Positions 46,380 through 58,452 of a stretch of 64,000 nt of DNA are shown piece by piece. Made by a program: the position numbers and the translations under genes. The notes beneath the pieces are model-generated. The model had not been told where the DNA came from, did no database searches, and worked only from the letters and a program-made list of their open reading frames with translations. Source of the DNA: Paraphysomonas bandaiensis (taxonomy: Eukaryota > Chrysophyceae). Positions within the stretch are counted from its first letter, which is position 1. Every line of letters starts with the position of its first letter. Location of the stretch: the NCBI GenBank assembly GCA_965644295.1, contig CBFFRP010000372.1, positions 1 through 64,000 of the forward strand. Direction: 5' to 3'.

Positions 46380-47165
46380 AAATAGTAATTGAAAGCACTC
46401 TTGTCGTTCGCATTGACAGAAATAGTACCCGACCTTAACAGACCTAGTTCTGTTGCGCAGTCCCACTCTCCTCAATCAGATGTTGCCTCTTTTGCACCAT
46501 TTCACTCCCTCTCGACTCCCTGTTGCTGGACACACCGGATGACCCTCATATCCCACCCCTGTCCAGCTATACACTCTCTTGCATGTGCTCTCTACCGCTG
46601 GCTAAGACAGCAAAAGAGTCGATTTCGACGCTTCTTCACAGTAGGCCACAACCTTTTGCAAGACCTTCATCCACATACCTCCGAGCCACTTGGCACAATA
46701 CCTAAAGGAAGGCCACCAGATTGCCAATATAAGCAGGGTATAGTACTGTTTCCCCTGATTGCTGTGAGGTACATAAGGCAGTCCCCGATGCAAATTGCAC
46801 ACAATGTATGTGTAGTCTTAAGCGTTCCAGTGTTGTAGTAGTAAACTTAGATCACTGCTTTCACTTGTCATGCTGTACGTTGCACAACGTGTCCCCTACA
46901 TACACATCTATCATATAGCGCCGGTGAGTCCTAGGACACACGACAATGGCGAAACTCGCAATCAACATCAAGAACAGAAGTGGTTGCACCTTGGTGCTTG
47001 CGGCGACGCACAAGCAGCTTCTGTAGCGTTAAATAGTAGGATAATGGAATTTGTGCTGATTAGTTATGGGTAGAGGTCTAACTAGTATGTCTAGCATTCA
47101 TCTAGCCACTATATTGGTACAGATTTTTAACGCCTATTGCTAAATAAAAAGACTTTCAATATAAA
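46380..47165 (+). repeat. LINE 3' fragment with tail
   Basis: 46655-46720 resembles the LINE C-terminal end (a TACCTAAAGGAAGGCCACCA block, compare 40670 and 32110). 46918-46975 matches the 3' UTR (GCGCCGGTGAGTCC; ACACACGACAATGGCGAAAC). The tail block follows at 46978-47165. A short stretch between them (46740-46915) is unrelated or diverged. Confidence 0.7.
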
Positions 47166-47339
47166 TTTAATACACTCATCACTCAGTAATCTATGATTAA
47201 GAATATGATCAACTTTATTGTCATTTTCACTACATTACGATATTTCTACTACCAATGAATTTCAACAGATCTTAGATTGTCACGATCTTTTACAGTCAAT
47301 ATTATATTACTTCAGTGGTAGCATATGTCTGAGTTAGGA

Positions 47340-47520
47340 GTCCTGTACCTATATTGGTACAGGTTTTTAACGCCTATTGCTAAATAATAAGACTTTCAAT
47401 ATATGAGTTAGGACTCAGAACTAATGTTTGACTTCAGCACTCAATACCCCGAAAGTCCTTGAGGTTGGCCTGTTTATTCGTCAAGGACCAAAGACGTCTA
47501 CACAAGACTGACACTTATTC
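47340..47520. repeat. Partial LINE tail and partial R1 copy
   Basis: 47343-47400 repeats the tail end seen at 47115-47165 (TATTGGTACAGG; TTTTTAACGCCTATTGCTAA). 47440-47520 is a minus-strand R1 piece (CTGTTTATTCGTCAAGG; GACGTCTACACAAGACTGAC). Confidence 0.65.
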
Positions 47521-47538
47521 TGGTCCATTAACGGCTAC

Positions 47539-48524
47539 CAGACCCTGTAACAATTAATGGCCCATTAATGATAGTCCAGTTTCCGGCAATTATAATAGCA
47601 TTATTGAAAAATGTCTCGGCAATTACAATGGCCCATTAGTTGCCATTAATACCGCTCATAATAGATAGTGTGGTGCTCCTTTAATTACTAATTTAGTGTA
47701 ATAACAGACTACGAGTTGTAACTACTTCTCGCTCTCCACTGGCACATCAGGATCTTCGTGCCGGGCTTCCTGGAGAGGGCATATAAGCATTCCACAACAT
47801 GTAATTGACTCGTAGGAATAGCAACGATTCTAGACGATATATATGGATTCATGTTTCTACGCTCAGGTTTCACAATCAGACTACAGAGCCTCTCAACAAC
47901 AACATTGGATTGTGCTTCGATATAAAGCAAGCAGCGGTAGCTGGACTCATAGGTCAACCTGTCCAGAACACCCAGGCTGTGCAAAGTTCCTGCACTCTTT
48001 TGTCGCGATTGCTGTCGGATGAAAGAAAATTTGCATTCTTAAACGTCTTTAGAACTTTCATCAAGGAATACCAGTTTGCTTGCTCAGTTTCAAAACAAAC
48101 ATATAGCCCGAACGAAGGAAGGTGACTCAGTGGTCCTGCGAATTTACTCGGAAGAAGACTCTCTAAATTACACTGCTACCATTGTTTTTGACCATCATCG
48201 TTGCTTAATATATGGTATATTTATGGAGTATAATTATTTTGCTTAGTTGTGTACTGCAGCTTCTTTCAACTTTGGGGGAAAAAACATTTTCTAGGTGCAT
48301 ATTCTCAATGCACACTTATAGCATTAAGTTTGCCGCTGGTAATGAATAAAGTTGCCACAAAATAGCTGTAGAGTTGCATGAACATTGTTTAGATTTCACT
48401 TAGTTCTATATATATAATATATATATCAAGTGCAAGTACATTCCATTACTGCTCCATTAGTGGTAGCGGCCATTATAATAATGCATTATTGAAAATTGCC
48501 ACTAACAACAGTTACCAGGCCCTG
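47539..48524. mobile_element. Possible old hAT-like non-autonomous element
   Basis: The left end begins CAGACCCTGTAACAATTAAT and the right end, reverse-complemented, CAGGGCCTGGTAACTGTTGT. Both start CAG(G/A)-CC and are followed by AATGG/ATTATTG-rich sequence. The inverted match is poor beyond 15 bp and the 8-bp flanks agree at only 5 positions. Its ends resemble the element at 12585-13347. Confidence 0.35.
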
Positions 48525-48861
48525 GTGGATACATTTCTCGTCAATAGATACGTTGCGTGGATATCCAATTACAGTCAGCTATATTTTTCTCTACAAAATG
48601 GATAGTGAGTATTATTATATGTCAAAATATTGTCATCTTTATACGCTGAGAGCACGTGCCTACAACGTCTTTTAAAATTTACAGTACTTCCCAGACCGAT
48701 AATACAGCTATCTTTATACTTACACAATTTTCATCGGATATACTACAAAATAAAGAGTATTATTCGAAAAATTGACTTCGAGCGACATAACAAGACAGGT
48801 ACTTCAAACAGGAAATTTACAAGAAGGCTACTCAATGGTTATAGACGAAATATATCTAAGA

Positions 48862-51800
48862 CTAACTATTGTACTGACCAACGTCCTCGATTGATCTTCT
48901 AGGATTACTTGATGTTGAACCTCTATGGTTAATCGCCGAAACATGGCTTGAATACGCTACACTCAGCCTTCTCAGATCTGGGCCATGCGTTTGTAGTGTA
49001 TTGGATAAACTGCTTTCTATTTCCATGCACCGCTCAAGAAAACTTGCCTTGTTTTCGACCATGTCAGATGGTTGCTGTATGTCGTAGAAAAAAGACTCAA
49101 GCTTTTTCACCACTGTTGTCAAAGCTGTCTCCAGCGACTTCATTCGTTTCACAAACATGGCATCTACAATTTTCTTTGAGGCATTGCGCTTCTTCTTCAA
49201 TTGCTTTTCTAGGTACAGCTGGTGAACATCCCAGAATGTATTGGCAGCGACAGTAAGAGGCATTGCCAGGTAAAAAGCACCAAATAGCATTAGAAAAATA
49301 CTCATGACTTGACCAATATTCGTAACAGGAACAATTTCACCGTAACCCACAGAAGTCAGAGTCACAATAGAAAACCAGAGCGCATCTAACACATTGGAAA
49401 ACTTGGTTTCCTCCCCCAGTTTATTTATTAATATACGTTGTCCATTCTTAACAGTTCCAGTAATATCATCAGGAACATCGCAGTTGCTGTCGCCCACGTA
49501 ACATGCAGTCCCTTTTTCTACCTCATAAAGCAAGAGTGCAAAAACAATAACTATGAAAAAGAGCAACGAAAGAATTCCCACGATCTGTCGCCACGCTTTG
49601 TTTGCAGTAGCCACAAGCACCTGGGAGGCGCTGAAGTGTCTCGTCATCTTGAAAAGTCGGAAAACCTATGAGAAAATGAGCAATAGAAAAGCGACTCATA
49701 GAAAACAGAACACGACTTCGTAAATCTGTATTACTAGTAGAGTAGCCAAGAGCACGTACTACTCACCTTCATGGACTTTAAAGTGACCAATAGAATAGGT
49801 TCTGGAGAGGAGGCAAGAATGGCAAAGTCCAGGTTAAATCCGGTCTCCCTCATGGCGGTTATCACATCGATATAAAAGGGAACAACGGAGAGTATGTCAA
49901 ATACATTTAAAAAGTCCACAAAAAAGCCGTACATGGAATTTGAGACAAGCATTCGCAGTACGATTTCCACTGTGAAGCATAAGTTAACGAATATCTCAAG
50001 CGGAACCCAGCCAAGATTTCCATTCACAATTTGGCTTGAGTCATACTTGCACTCAATGCGTGTACACACCGCCTGAATCTGGTGCATTTTGTCACGGGAC
50101 ACAATGAAGTCAGGCGCCCTAAAATTATGGGTGAGCTCGTCGCTGGTTTCGAAGGGAAGGTTGTCCTTGTTGGCACAAGACACATTCGTGTACCTTGCCC
50201 CAAAATTAACGCCGTGTCCAAAACAATCCCTGTCACTGCAACCGAATCGCAGTTTCTGATTGGTGACGCCCGAAGAATTGTGTACAAAACAACCAGCATC
50301 AAGTGCAGTATCATCCTTGTTCATGCAGTACACTCGAAGTACCTTTCCACAAAGTTCTGAATCCTCCCCATACTTAGAGAAGGTAGGAAGTGTCTGTGTG
50401 TAGAGCATTAGCACTGAAAGAAGGATCAAGGAAAGGAAGAAAAATTGCAGTACACGCGCTCCTTTAGATGAATGGGGGAACTCTAGAATCATCCATACCC
50501 TTGTGCGTAAGGACTTCGGGTTCAGGACGGCGCGTTCCATGTTTCTTGCGAAATCTTCACCATCTCCCCGCATATTAGCAATATCAGGGGCGGCCTTGGC
50601 CATCTTGACAATAAAAGAAGTAGTTCCACGACTCTTGTTTCCGGGCTTCAGAAGCTTCCGGGTCATGGTGAGGGTCATCTCACCGCTGGAAAGCTTGCTG
50701 ATACCACGCAATGCTCTCGATACCTCCCGCATACCCAAACGAGTCCGCATAGCCTGCTGGTTAGGGACCGTCAACTCCCGACGATTGAAGTCCGGATTGT
50801 GCTTTGGTTGGGGTCTCCGCTTCATTTCAACTCCCTTTTTCTCCTCGTGGGCTCCAATCTGAGCCCTTGCACCTGGCCGCAGCTCGTCCTCACTTTTGCT
50901 GCTTCCTCTCTCTTCGTCTACATCTTCATCATACTCTTTCACAACATCTGTATCCGGACAACCTGCGTCGGTGTCTTTGCTGACAAAAGAGTTGCTGTCC
51001 TCTTCTTCACAAACTGGAGCCACAGTGCGGGCGACCTTCGATTTTGAAGGAGAACCGGATGAGAATGGCCAAAAACTCGATCGCAGAGGGTGACCGTGGA
51101 TTATACGGGAAAATACTGAAGTGCGCACCTCTACATCCCCCGCACCTTGTTGTTGGGTCTGGCTTCCAGAAGTTACGCACCCATCTGACACATCATCACC
51201 TTCCTCGCCGACTGGTGCCAGTACGCGCATGAACTCATGCTTCGGATCTCTTCCTCCAGTCGCATGATCTGGAGCCGAGGAGCTATTTCGAAATACACTT
51301 ATCTTCCGTTGCTCTTTAGCCACTTCTCCGTCAGACAAAGCAGTAACCGCGGTGTTTATATTGTACACCAGCGGAGCTATCCATCCTCTAAGCTCACATA
51401 CTGTCAGCAACATCGCGGGAGTCATCTTTTGGGCTGATCGTAACATGACTTGCAGTTCTGAAAGTGACTTCTCTACGTTACGCCGACACTCCATTAAAGG
51501 AGACAACATCGCATGGTCCATAAGATTGTTTATATCCGGGGAGGTAGTGGTACCCCACTCGCTTGCCTTTCGCCCCTCTGGTGCCGAAACACCACCAACT
51601 GCAGTTTTACCTTTCTCCCCCTGTAAGAACCGTCCCTCTGATTCCTGTACCCCATCTGCGGCCTTTTCTATGATCTCCGCGTTTCTCTCCTCTGTGAGAC
51701 TCTCCCAGGCACTGCTATACTCATTACCAATAATTGCCAGGGGCATCGACATGAAGAGAGACCCGAACAGCATTATCACAACTGACACCACCCGTGAAGG

Positions 51801-52707
51801 TAGAAATGACGGAACCTGATTACCGTAGCCGGCTATGTACATATCAAAATGACGAAACTACAACTAACGTGGGCAACTTACTTGTGGTCATCGTAACGAC
51901 AGAAAAGAAGCAAGCATCAAAGAGATTCTCCCAGGCACATGTATCAAAATTGTAACAGGGTTCCATGAAATATACAACAACCCCGAAGAAAATGTTGAAT
52001 ACAAGGAAGAAGAAAAGGGGCAACACCAGGTGCACCATGGATCGACTCAGAGCTATTCGGATAGCACGTAGAGGAAGAATATCCTTTGATGCACGCAAAA
52101 TCTTTCCGGAAGACAGTAGATCGAGACACCGCAACAGTAATCGCGGAAACTGACTAAGGTCTTTCTCCGCAGGATACAGGTACACAGCACGAATCACAAA
52201 GGGTATCGTGCTACACACATCAAATACAAAAAGAACACACTTGAACACATCATTAGCGTAGTCATCGGCGATATCATCATTCGTCAGGAAGACACCTATC
52301 GTCATGATAATACGACAGAGGGCGTCAAAGCACATGGGCACCCAGAATATAATCTGAATTCTGATATAGGTCTGGAACACAAACACATCAATGCGAGGAA
52401 TACACAAACATTAAATAAATCATACATTTTCATCTGGAAGGCCTTTATAAGTTGACATATCTTCTCTATCATGATAATGGTTTCTCCCATCCACAGTCTC
52501 TAACACCAAAAAAATAGCATTCAAAATGACACAACACGACATCAATAAACTCCATCTAAACGCCCACGCCGAAGAGTTCGGCTCTGTGAGAAATATGAAC
52601 GCTTGCTCAGATAGCTCTGATACATCTCTCTCGATATCCGAGGTGGTACTGGCTATACCAGAGGGCTTGGTCACACCACTAGTACTATTCACCATATTGC
52701 TGTACAT
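48862..52707 (-). CDS. Two-domain (12-TM) voltage-gated K+ channel, 4 exons, 1213 aa
   Basis: Exons (minus): 52707-52426, 52371-51882, 51832-49767, 49665-48862, one frame throughout. Domain I: S1 (52-71), S2 (99-122), S3 (137-160), a weakly basic S4 (170-205), S5 (205-228), a pore with the filter TTTGYGN (256-262), S6 (270-292). A linker of about 420 residues, acidic and basic in blocks, follows. Domain II: S1 (718-735), a long Cys-rich S1-S2 loop (740-860), S2 (868-888), S3 (898-920), S4 (935-955, SMKVFRLFKMTRHF), S5 (976-997), the filter TSVGYGE (1050-1056) and S6 (1064-1085), then a helical tail. Both filters are of K+ type. Two such subunits could make one four-domain pore, as in two-pore channels. 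The joins between exons use good splice sites. Confidence 0.88.
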
Positions 52708-53423
52708 ATAGGGATTAATAGAGACGAACAGTAGGTGAGAATACAAACATAAGAGTCAGTTATATTACTGGAAATATCATATGGGTGATGCTGATGGAGA
52801 TTATGACTAATTTCTAATTCAGTAATTGGGGGTTAGGGTTAGGTGGGATGGTTATACTTTACACTGAATTCATCCTCTCATGATACGATACTGTCAATTT
52901 TACCTCAAATCTAACATCAGGAAAAATGGGATCGTAATTTCGTATGGAGCTCCTCACAAAATACGGTACTATAACTGATAAAAATTCCAGTAATGTTCTA
53001 CAGAGATATACAGTACATGTATACAGTGCACTCGTGTTATGGTGGACGACATATGGTCGCTTGGTACAGTGATTTTTGCATTAAATCCCCGATTTAAATA
53101 TAAACCTAAAGTTTTTAATAAAAAAAACTATCTCTAGATATGGGTGTGAGCGAGGTGTACGATGCTGCTGTATTCGGTATTGTTGTGTATAAAAACACTC
53201 GTATAAAGCCAAAGTGCAGTGCACAGAGCGCGACAAAAGTTACGCGCCAAAAGATATTCAGCTGATACCACTTCCTCTAACCAATACATAGATTACGCAC
53301 AACTTGACGCCCATCAACTTTCAGAAAGCACTCAATGAGCGATAAAAGACTCTATTAGATCCCGTTACTTTGACGTAATCCAACAAATCACAGTATTAAT
53401 AATAACGTCATTGAGTGATTGCT
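52708..53423. promoter_or_regulatory. Shared upstream region of K+ channel and CDC14 genes
   Basis: 716 bp between divergent starts. It holds a TATA-like GTATAAAAAC near 53187, a TGACGTAA (53371-53378) and a TAACGTCA (53403-53410), plus a 10-bp inverted repeat (CACTCAATGA near 53328 and TCATTGAGTG near 53408). The two TGACGT-type sites fit the consensus bound by bZIP factors of the CREB/ATF group; their use here is inferred. Confidence 0.35.
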
Positions 53424-54999
53424 ATGGACAGAGAGAGAAAGAATATGTACGAGTTCTTGCCGGTACGCATACCCGAACCTGCCAACCCTTTAATGGAATT
53501 TACTGTAGGGGCGATTGTATTATACCCCATTGGCCTCGAAGCCGTCCAAATCCCCCGACAAGCATTATTTTTCAATTGATACTGAGCTGGTTTGTTGCAT
53601 TAAATTAATTCAGGAGCGCATCATGTTCTATTTCGCGTAGGTGTATTGGAATTTCTTTTTGGACTTTGGACCCTTGAATTTAGGGCATCTCTATCGGTTT
53701 TGTATTATGCTGAACAGCAAATTATCAGACCCCAAACTGCAAAATAAGGTCATCATATATTACTCCGGCTCACACGCTCACAAGAGGGCGAATGCTGCAT
53801 TTTTAATATCCGCATGGACAATTCTGTATATGAACAAGACTCCGGAGGAGGCTTACGCCCCTTTCCGTGGAATGTATCCCCCATTTCCCCCTTGGCACGA
53901 TGCCACCCCCACAGCATGCTACTTTAACTTGACAGTTCTAGACACGTTACGAGGTCTAGCGCAGGCACATCGCCTCAAGTACTTTGATCTTGATACATTT
54001 GACTTGGCTGAGTATGAACACTTCGAGCAAGTAGAGAATGGAGATCTCAATTGGTGCATGAACGGGAAGTTTATTGCTTTCGCTGGACCTCATGCATCGA
54101 AAGAAGCGATGGAGGGTTACTTCGCTCTGGCTCCAGAGGATTACATCCCTTATTTCAAAAAGAAAAATGTGACACTTGTTATACGTTTCAATAAAAAATA
54201 CTACGATGCGCGTAGATTTACTAATGCAGGTAAAATATCTCTACTTGATATTTTGCGAAATGCAACGACTTATGTGAGATGGATTTGGCAGGCATCGACC
54301 ACGCGGAACTTTACTTCTTGGATGGAACAAACCCTCCTGATCACATCTTAAGCAGGTTCCTACAACTATGTGAGGAGACTCCAGGTGTCTCATTTGCCTT
54401 GTGTCTTTAATGCGTCTACTTTTGATTCTTGTGCGACAGGCGCGGTGGCTGTGCATTGCAAGGCGGGCCTCGGTAGGACTGGGACCTGTATCGGATGCTA
54501 CATGATGAAACATCACAGACTCACCGCAGAGGAGGCCATTGGGTGGCTACGTATTGTCCGCCCTGGATCCGTGATCGGGCCACAACAGCAGTATATGAAA
54601 GATATGCAGGCGCGCATGTGGCGTGAAGGGGACCTGATGCGGCAAAAACTGCAGGAGGGAGGGGAGATGGATGACATCGGCGGGGGCATGGCAGGACTCA
54701 GTGTGAGTAGTACTGGCCGAGTTGTAAGGCAGTCCCCCGCGTCTGCCATAGGTGTACCTACCTCCGGCCAGAAGCCTCAGCTCAACCGTCGAAGTGCTGC
54801 AGACACAACTGTATCTTCTCCTGCGGAAGAGAACGGTGAGGTGACACAGGGGGACTTTTTGAGACAGCGACGAATGAATGCTCATCACCAGCCACTCGCG
54901 GATAGCAAGACGTCGAATGGGACATCTACATCCCGCTCCGCGAAATCTTCCAGTAAGTCTTCAACCCGCACACATATTGGTAGAATGCTCGGGAAGTAA
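53424..54999 (+). CDS. CDC14: CDC14-type dual-specificity phosphatase, 5 exons, 453 aa
   Basis: Exons: 53424-53462, 53509-53589, 53641-54229, 54292-54384, 54440-54999. The N-terminal Cdc14 A domain is clear ([75 protein letters not shown]). The catalytic domain has [26 protein letters not shown] and the P-loop [10 protein letters not shown] with Cys274, followed by [19 protein letters not shown]. Cdc14 removes phosphate from Cdk sites and acts in mitotic exit, cytokinesis or, in flagellates, basal bodies. The C-terminal about 120 residues are Ser/Arg-rich and disordered. Start chosen because exon 1 and exon 2 together rebuild the family N-terminus. Confidence 0.92.
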
Positions 55000-55391
55000 A
55001 CTTGAACACGCACGTGTTTATAATCGGCTCACCTAGTCTGGCATTTCATGTGCAGATTGAGCACTGTGTGGTGTGCTATATCAGTGTGCTATACGCGGTT
55101 GCAAACTAGTATATGTATCATATTGTGCTGAAGATGTAGGTCTAGTGGGGTGCTCGTTATGTTTGTGAAGTTGTGTTAGGCGTATGTACTTACGTACTTA
55201 TGTGCTAGTCGATCCCATAACAATTAAGTGCCCATAAGAAATAATTGCTGTTACTGATAAATTTATGCATATATTTTACACAGTCGATTTAGTCTATTTT
55301 CACTGTAATTGATATCCGGACTGCACGTTCAGTACCATGAATGATATCGTGGTTCCAAGATAATATCTCGTGGTTAAATATAACTTTAAAA
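55000..55391. other. Spacer downstream of CDC14
   Basis: 3' flank. CCCATAACAATTAAGTGCCC near 55214 resembles the end of the hAT-like element at 47539. No gene. Confidence 0.35.
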
Positions 55392-55520
55392 GCACAAGTG
55401 GTTGCACCTTGATGCTTGTGGTGACGCACAAGCAGCTTTCGTAGCGTTGGATATCAGAGTTAAACACCAGTAAGTTAGTGTTGACTCTTAAATTTAATGA
55501 CTAGATTTTCAACCCCCGAC
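55392..55520 (+). repeat. LINE-family 3' tail copy
   Basis: GGTTGCACCTTGATGCTTGT, then GACGCACAAGCAGCTTTCGT and GATATCAGAGTTAAACACCA. One mismatch sits in each hairpin stem relative to the consensus. Confidence 0.7.
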
Positions 55521-56418
55521 TAGATGTTTATACTATTTTGTGGTGTGACTAGGAAATTACATCAAATTGACTTGGTCCAATAATAGATCCCAAGTTATAA
55601 CCATCTTGACGTCTGAGTTTGTACCTCTACTTTTTGCCAATAGTTGTACTAAAGATATACGCATATAGCTACTTTACTATAAATAGATAGTACTACAGAA
55701 GATAGCCTCGACTACACTGATATACTATTACTATTAATATCTACATGTCAACACACAGGTGACATATTCTCATACACAAGGTCATAAGAGTACACATATT
55801 CGAACACTGACGCTTATACGTAGCATTGTAGAAATCCATAACGTACACGTAGGGGTGGCGCACACACAAATGTGCATATAAAGTACATATACAGGGATAC
55901 ATGAAATATATACATTGGCAATAACTGCATTGTAGATGTAACAAGACCCAGTAAACCTGACATATTAGGTGTCACACATATAGAACACAAGAGAACACTC
56001 GCTTGCTGCGACCCTACAGCACTCCAATATGGGATGCCTGCAACAATCAACCTACTTAAGAACAATGCAACATTAATCATTGTACAGCGCCCAAAGAAGC
56101 CCAGAGAGTGCAAGATCTCTATCTACAAATCAATGCTACTTATCTTCCTCTTGATAGGTCGGTCCCTGTACTGATAAGCTGACTCAGCTGATGACAAGGA
56201 AACATACCAACATAATTTTTACCGACGGCAGCGGTGCACTTAAATCTGATCAAAGTGCTCGATATGGTTTACCAATGCCCTCAATCCATCGCCATGGCAT
56301 ATTACCCCGCATAGAACCCAAGCCACAGGGATGGTATGTGACCCCCTCACTCTTCCTCCTCTCCAAACACTAGTAAGTCAAATATACAGCCAGTGTCAGC
56401 AGTGGTTAATGTCATTCT
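55521..56418 (+). other. Spacer with a decayed LINE RNase H scrap
   Basis: Around 56205-56260 the plus strand reads NIIFTDGSGALKSDQ, like the first RNase H motif of the LINE family. Nothing longer is preserved. The rest is AT-rich. A short frame at 56477-56613 (MATKNDDCCDLRSRFDEEYF) lies just beyond and could be an upstream exon of the WD40 gene, but no good splice join was found. Confidence 0.35.
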
Positions 56419-56760
56419 GTGCTCTATATCTCAGTCAATATACACTGTAATACAGAATACGAATACATTGCTATGGCTACAAAAAACGACGACTGCTGCG
56501 ACCTACGAAGTAGATTTGATGAAGAATACTTTCAACACAAAAGTGAAAAACCCAGATTTCTAGATTTAATTGAGGAGGGAGTTTTACACAGCCAACTTTA
56601 CCTTCACGCATAGAGCAGAGATAAAATAAGTAGAAATATATATGCACATATAGAGGGTCTTATGAGTACATGCGTTCTCATTTTCCCACATCTGTAGACT
56701 TTTGCTGTATAGCACAGTACAGCACGGTGTATAGAACTGTAGTCTTGGCATGACGGACAG

Positions 56761-58452
56761 ATGAAGGTACTTCGCGGACACAAAGGAGACGTATACGCTG
56801 TGGTGCTCCTGGAGGATATAGTCGTGTCCTCCGGCTATGACAAGACGATTAAAGTGTGGAATTCAACCTCTGGACAGCTTCTTCGCACGTTAAATGGGCA
56901 CACGGATATAGTTCGGTCCCTTGCTGTGTACAGCTCCGAGAGGGATCCCTATGTTATAAGCGGGAGCTGGGACAACACTATTCGCCTTTGGGATGTACAT
57001 ACTGGCAAATTATTGCGCACATTGACAGGACACACTAATCGAGTGAAAGTCGTAACATCTTATGGCGGCGCGGAAGTGTACATCTTGTCTGGGAGTGACG
57101 ACTGCACGATGCGCTTATGGAGCGCGCAGGATGAATGTGAGCTCAAGAGGTTTTCTGGACACTCTCAACCAGTGCTCTGCGTGGCGGTGTCGAATGGAGT
57201 AGCCAAGTATGCCGCCAGCGGCAGCGCTGATAGCTCTGTGAGGGTATGGGATCTCGGAGACAATTGCCCAAAGCGCACGAAGGTTCTCAATGCACATTGT
57301 GCGCCCGTGACTGGTGTTGTATTTTCAAGCATAGACGAACAAACTCTTGAACTTTTCTCGGCTGGGGAAGATCGTGTAATAATGGTATGGGACTATGATA
57401 GGGGGTATACTATCCGTCGCCTTAATGGACATGGCGGTCCAGTGACCGCCATTGATGTGCTACAGTGGGGCACGACTGAGTTTTTGGTCTCTTGCTCCCA
57501 GGATGGGACAGTCAGGTTGTGGGACTCCCGTGCCAATAAGGAAGTACGAAAGGAAGATTTGGGTGGGGATGGTGGGTTGCTCTTCGCGGTTACACACAGT
57601 GAGAGCGAACAAGGAACTCGATTGGCAGTAGCGGGATCGGACGGATTCTTGCGTATATTTCCTCGTCTCGAAGATATATTCCTAATGGTTGATGTAGCCG
57701 GAATTGGGCTAAAGGTTGACTTTCAGAGTGGGGCGAGTGTTGCTTCAACTCGTGGTGGATCTCGAGTACTATTTCGTCAGCAGCAACAACAACGCGGACA
57801 CCCACTCACCGCAGAGGGTGGTAACCTCCCTAAACTTACGAAACACCGGCGATGGAATGGTCGGGACCCCATCAAAAAGCGCAAGGATGAAGAAGCATAC
57901 TCCGGTGGTAAAGAAATAAGTTCTGAGAGTAATCCTGCCCTCAAAATTGTCAAACCACCTGTGCACTCCAACACTTCCTCGCCAAACAATAGTCCAACCA
58001 AGGACCAAATGAAGAAAGGCGGTACTAGACTCGGTCAATCACTTTCATCGCCGACGATCTCTATGAACAAAGGCTCCACTAGTGCGGTGACTGATGGGCA
58101 GCCAAAAGGTACAATCGCGGTAACAATTCGCCCAAAAGTCGCTCATGAGGTCCAGTCCCCCATACCTGACCAGACCTCGGCTGCTAGTTCAGATGTTAGG
58201 TCTGTCCCCGAGCAACAAGATTTGCGGAGACAAAAGCTTCATACTGCTCCTAAGGGACGTAGGAGACACTTGCCGAAATTATGCCCCCAAAGGCGGAAGG
58301 ACTTTATACTGACAGTGAGTCAGTATAGTGAACCGAGGGTGAAATCTGGAAACGGTATATTACAGGTCCATGCATACCCTCCGTCCAGACAAGCAACTGG
58401 TTCAAGACAGCCTACCAGCCGAGCTGACTTAGGCTCGCTGCCCATAGGGTGA
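56761..58452 (+). CDS. Seven-repeat WD40 protein with basic low-complexity tail, 563 aa
   Basis: Seven consecutive WD40 repeats fill residues 2 to about 320, each with the GH...W[DN] pattern (LRGHKGDVYAVVLLED, IKVWN; LNGHTDIVRSL, IRLWD; LTGHTNRVKVV, MRLWS; FSGHSQPVLCV, VRVWD; LNAHCAPVTGV, IMVWD; LNGHGGPVTAI, VRLWD; a divergent last one ending FLRIF). They would fold as one beta-propeller, a protein-binding platform. The remaining about 240 residues are Gln-, Ser-, Pro- and Lys-rich and look disordered. The first repeat starts right at the ATG, so an upstream exon is possible but not needed. No specific orthologue is recognised; the WD40 family is too broad for a function call. Confidence 0.85.
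   Translation: MKVLRGHKGDVYAVVLLEDIVVSSGYDKTIKVWNSTSGQLLRTLNGHTDIVRSLAVYSSERDPYVISGSWDNTIRLWDVHTGKLLRTLTGHTNRVKVVTSYGGAEVYILSGSDDCTMRLWSAQDECELKRFSGHSQPVLCVAVSNGVAKYAASGSADSSVRVWDLGDNCPKRTKVLNAHCAPVTGVVFSSIDEQTLELFSAGEDRVIMVWDYDRGYTIRRLNGHGGPVTAIDVLQWGTTEFLVSCSQDGTVRLWDSRANKEVRKEDLGGDGGLLFAVTHSESEQGTRLAVAGSDGFLRIFPRLEDIFLMVDVAGIGLKVDFQSGASVASTRGGSRVLFRQQQQQRGHPLTAEGGNLPKLTKHRRWNGRDPIKKRKDEEAYSGGKEISSESNPALKIVKPPVHSNTSSPNNSPTKDQMKKGGTRLGQSLSSPTISMNKGSTSAVTDGQPKGTIAVTIRPKVAHEVQSPIPDQTSAASSDVRSVPEQQDLRRQKLHTAPKGRRRHLPKLCPQRRKDFILTVSQYSEPRVKSGNGILQVHAYPPSRQATGSRQPTSRADLGSLPIG

Noticed and set aside
47805-48125. 106-codon plus-strand frame as a gene
   Set aside because: It lies within a probable old transposon, overlaps an equally long antisense frame, and shows no domain or splice support.
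52830-52852. Telomere-like GGGTTAGGGTTAGG
   Set aside because: Only two units in a single place; too short to call an interstitial telomere.
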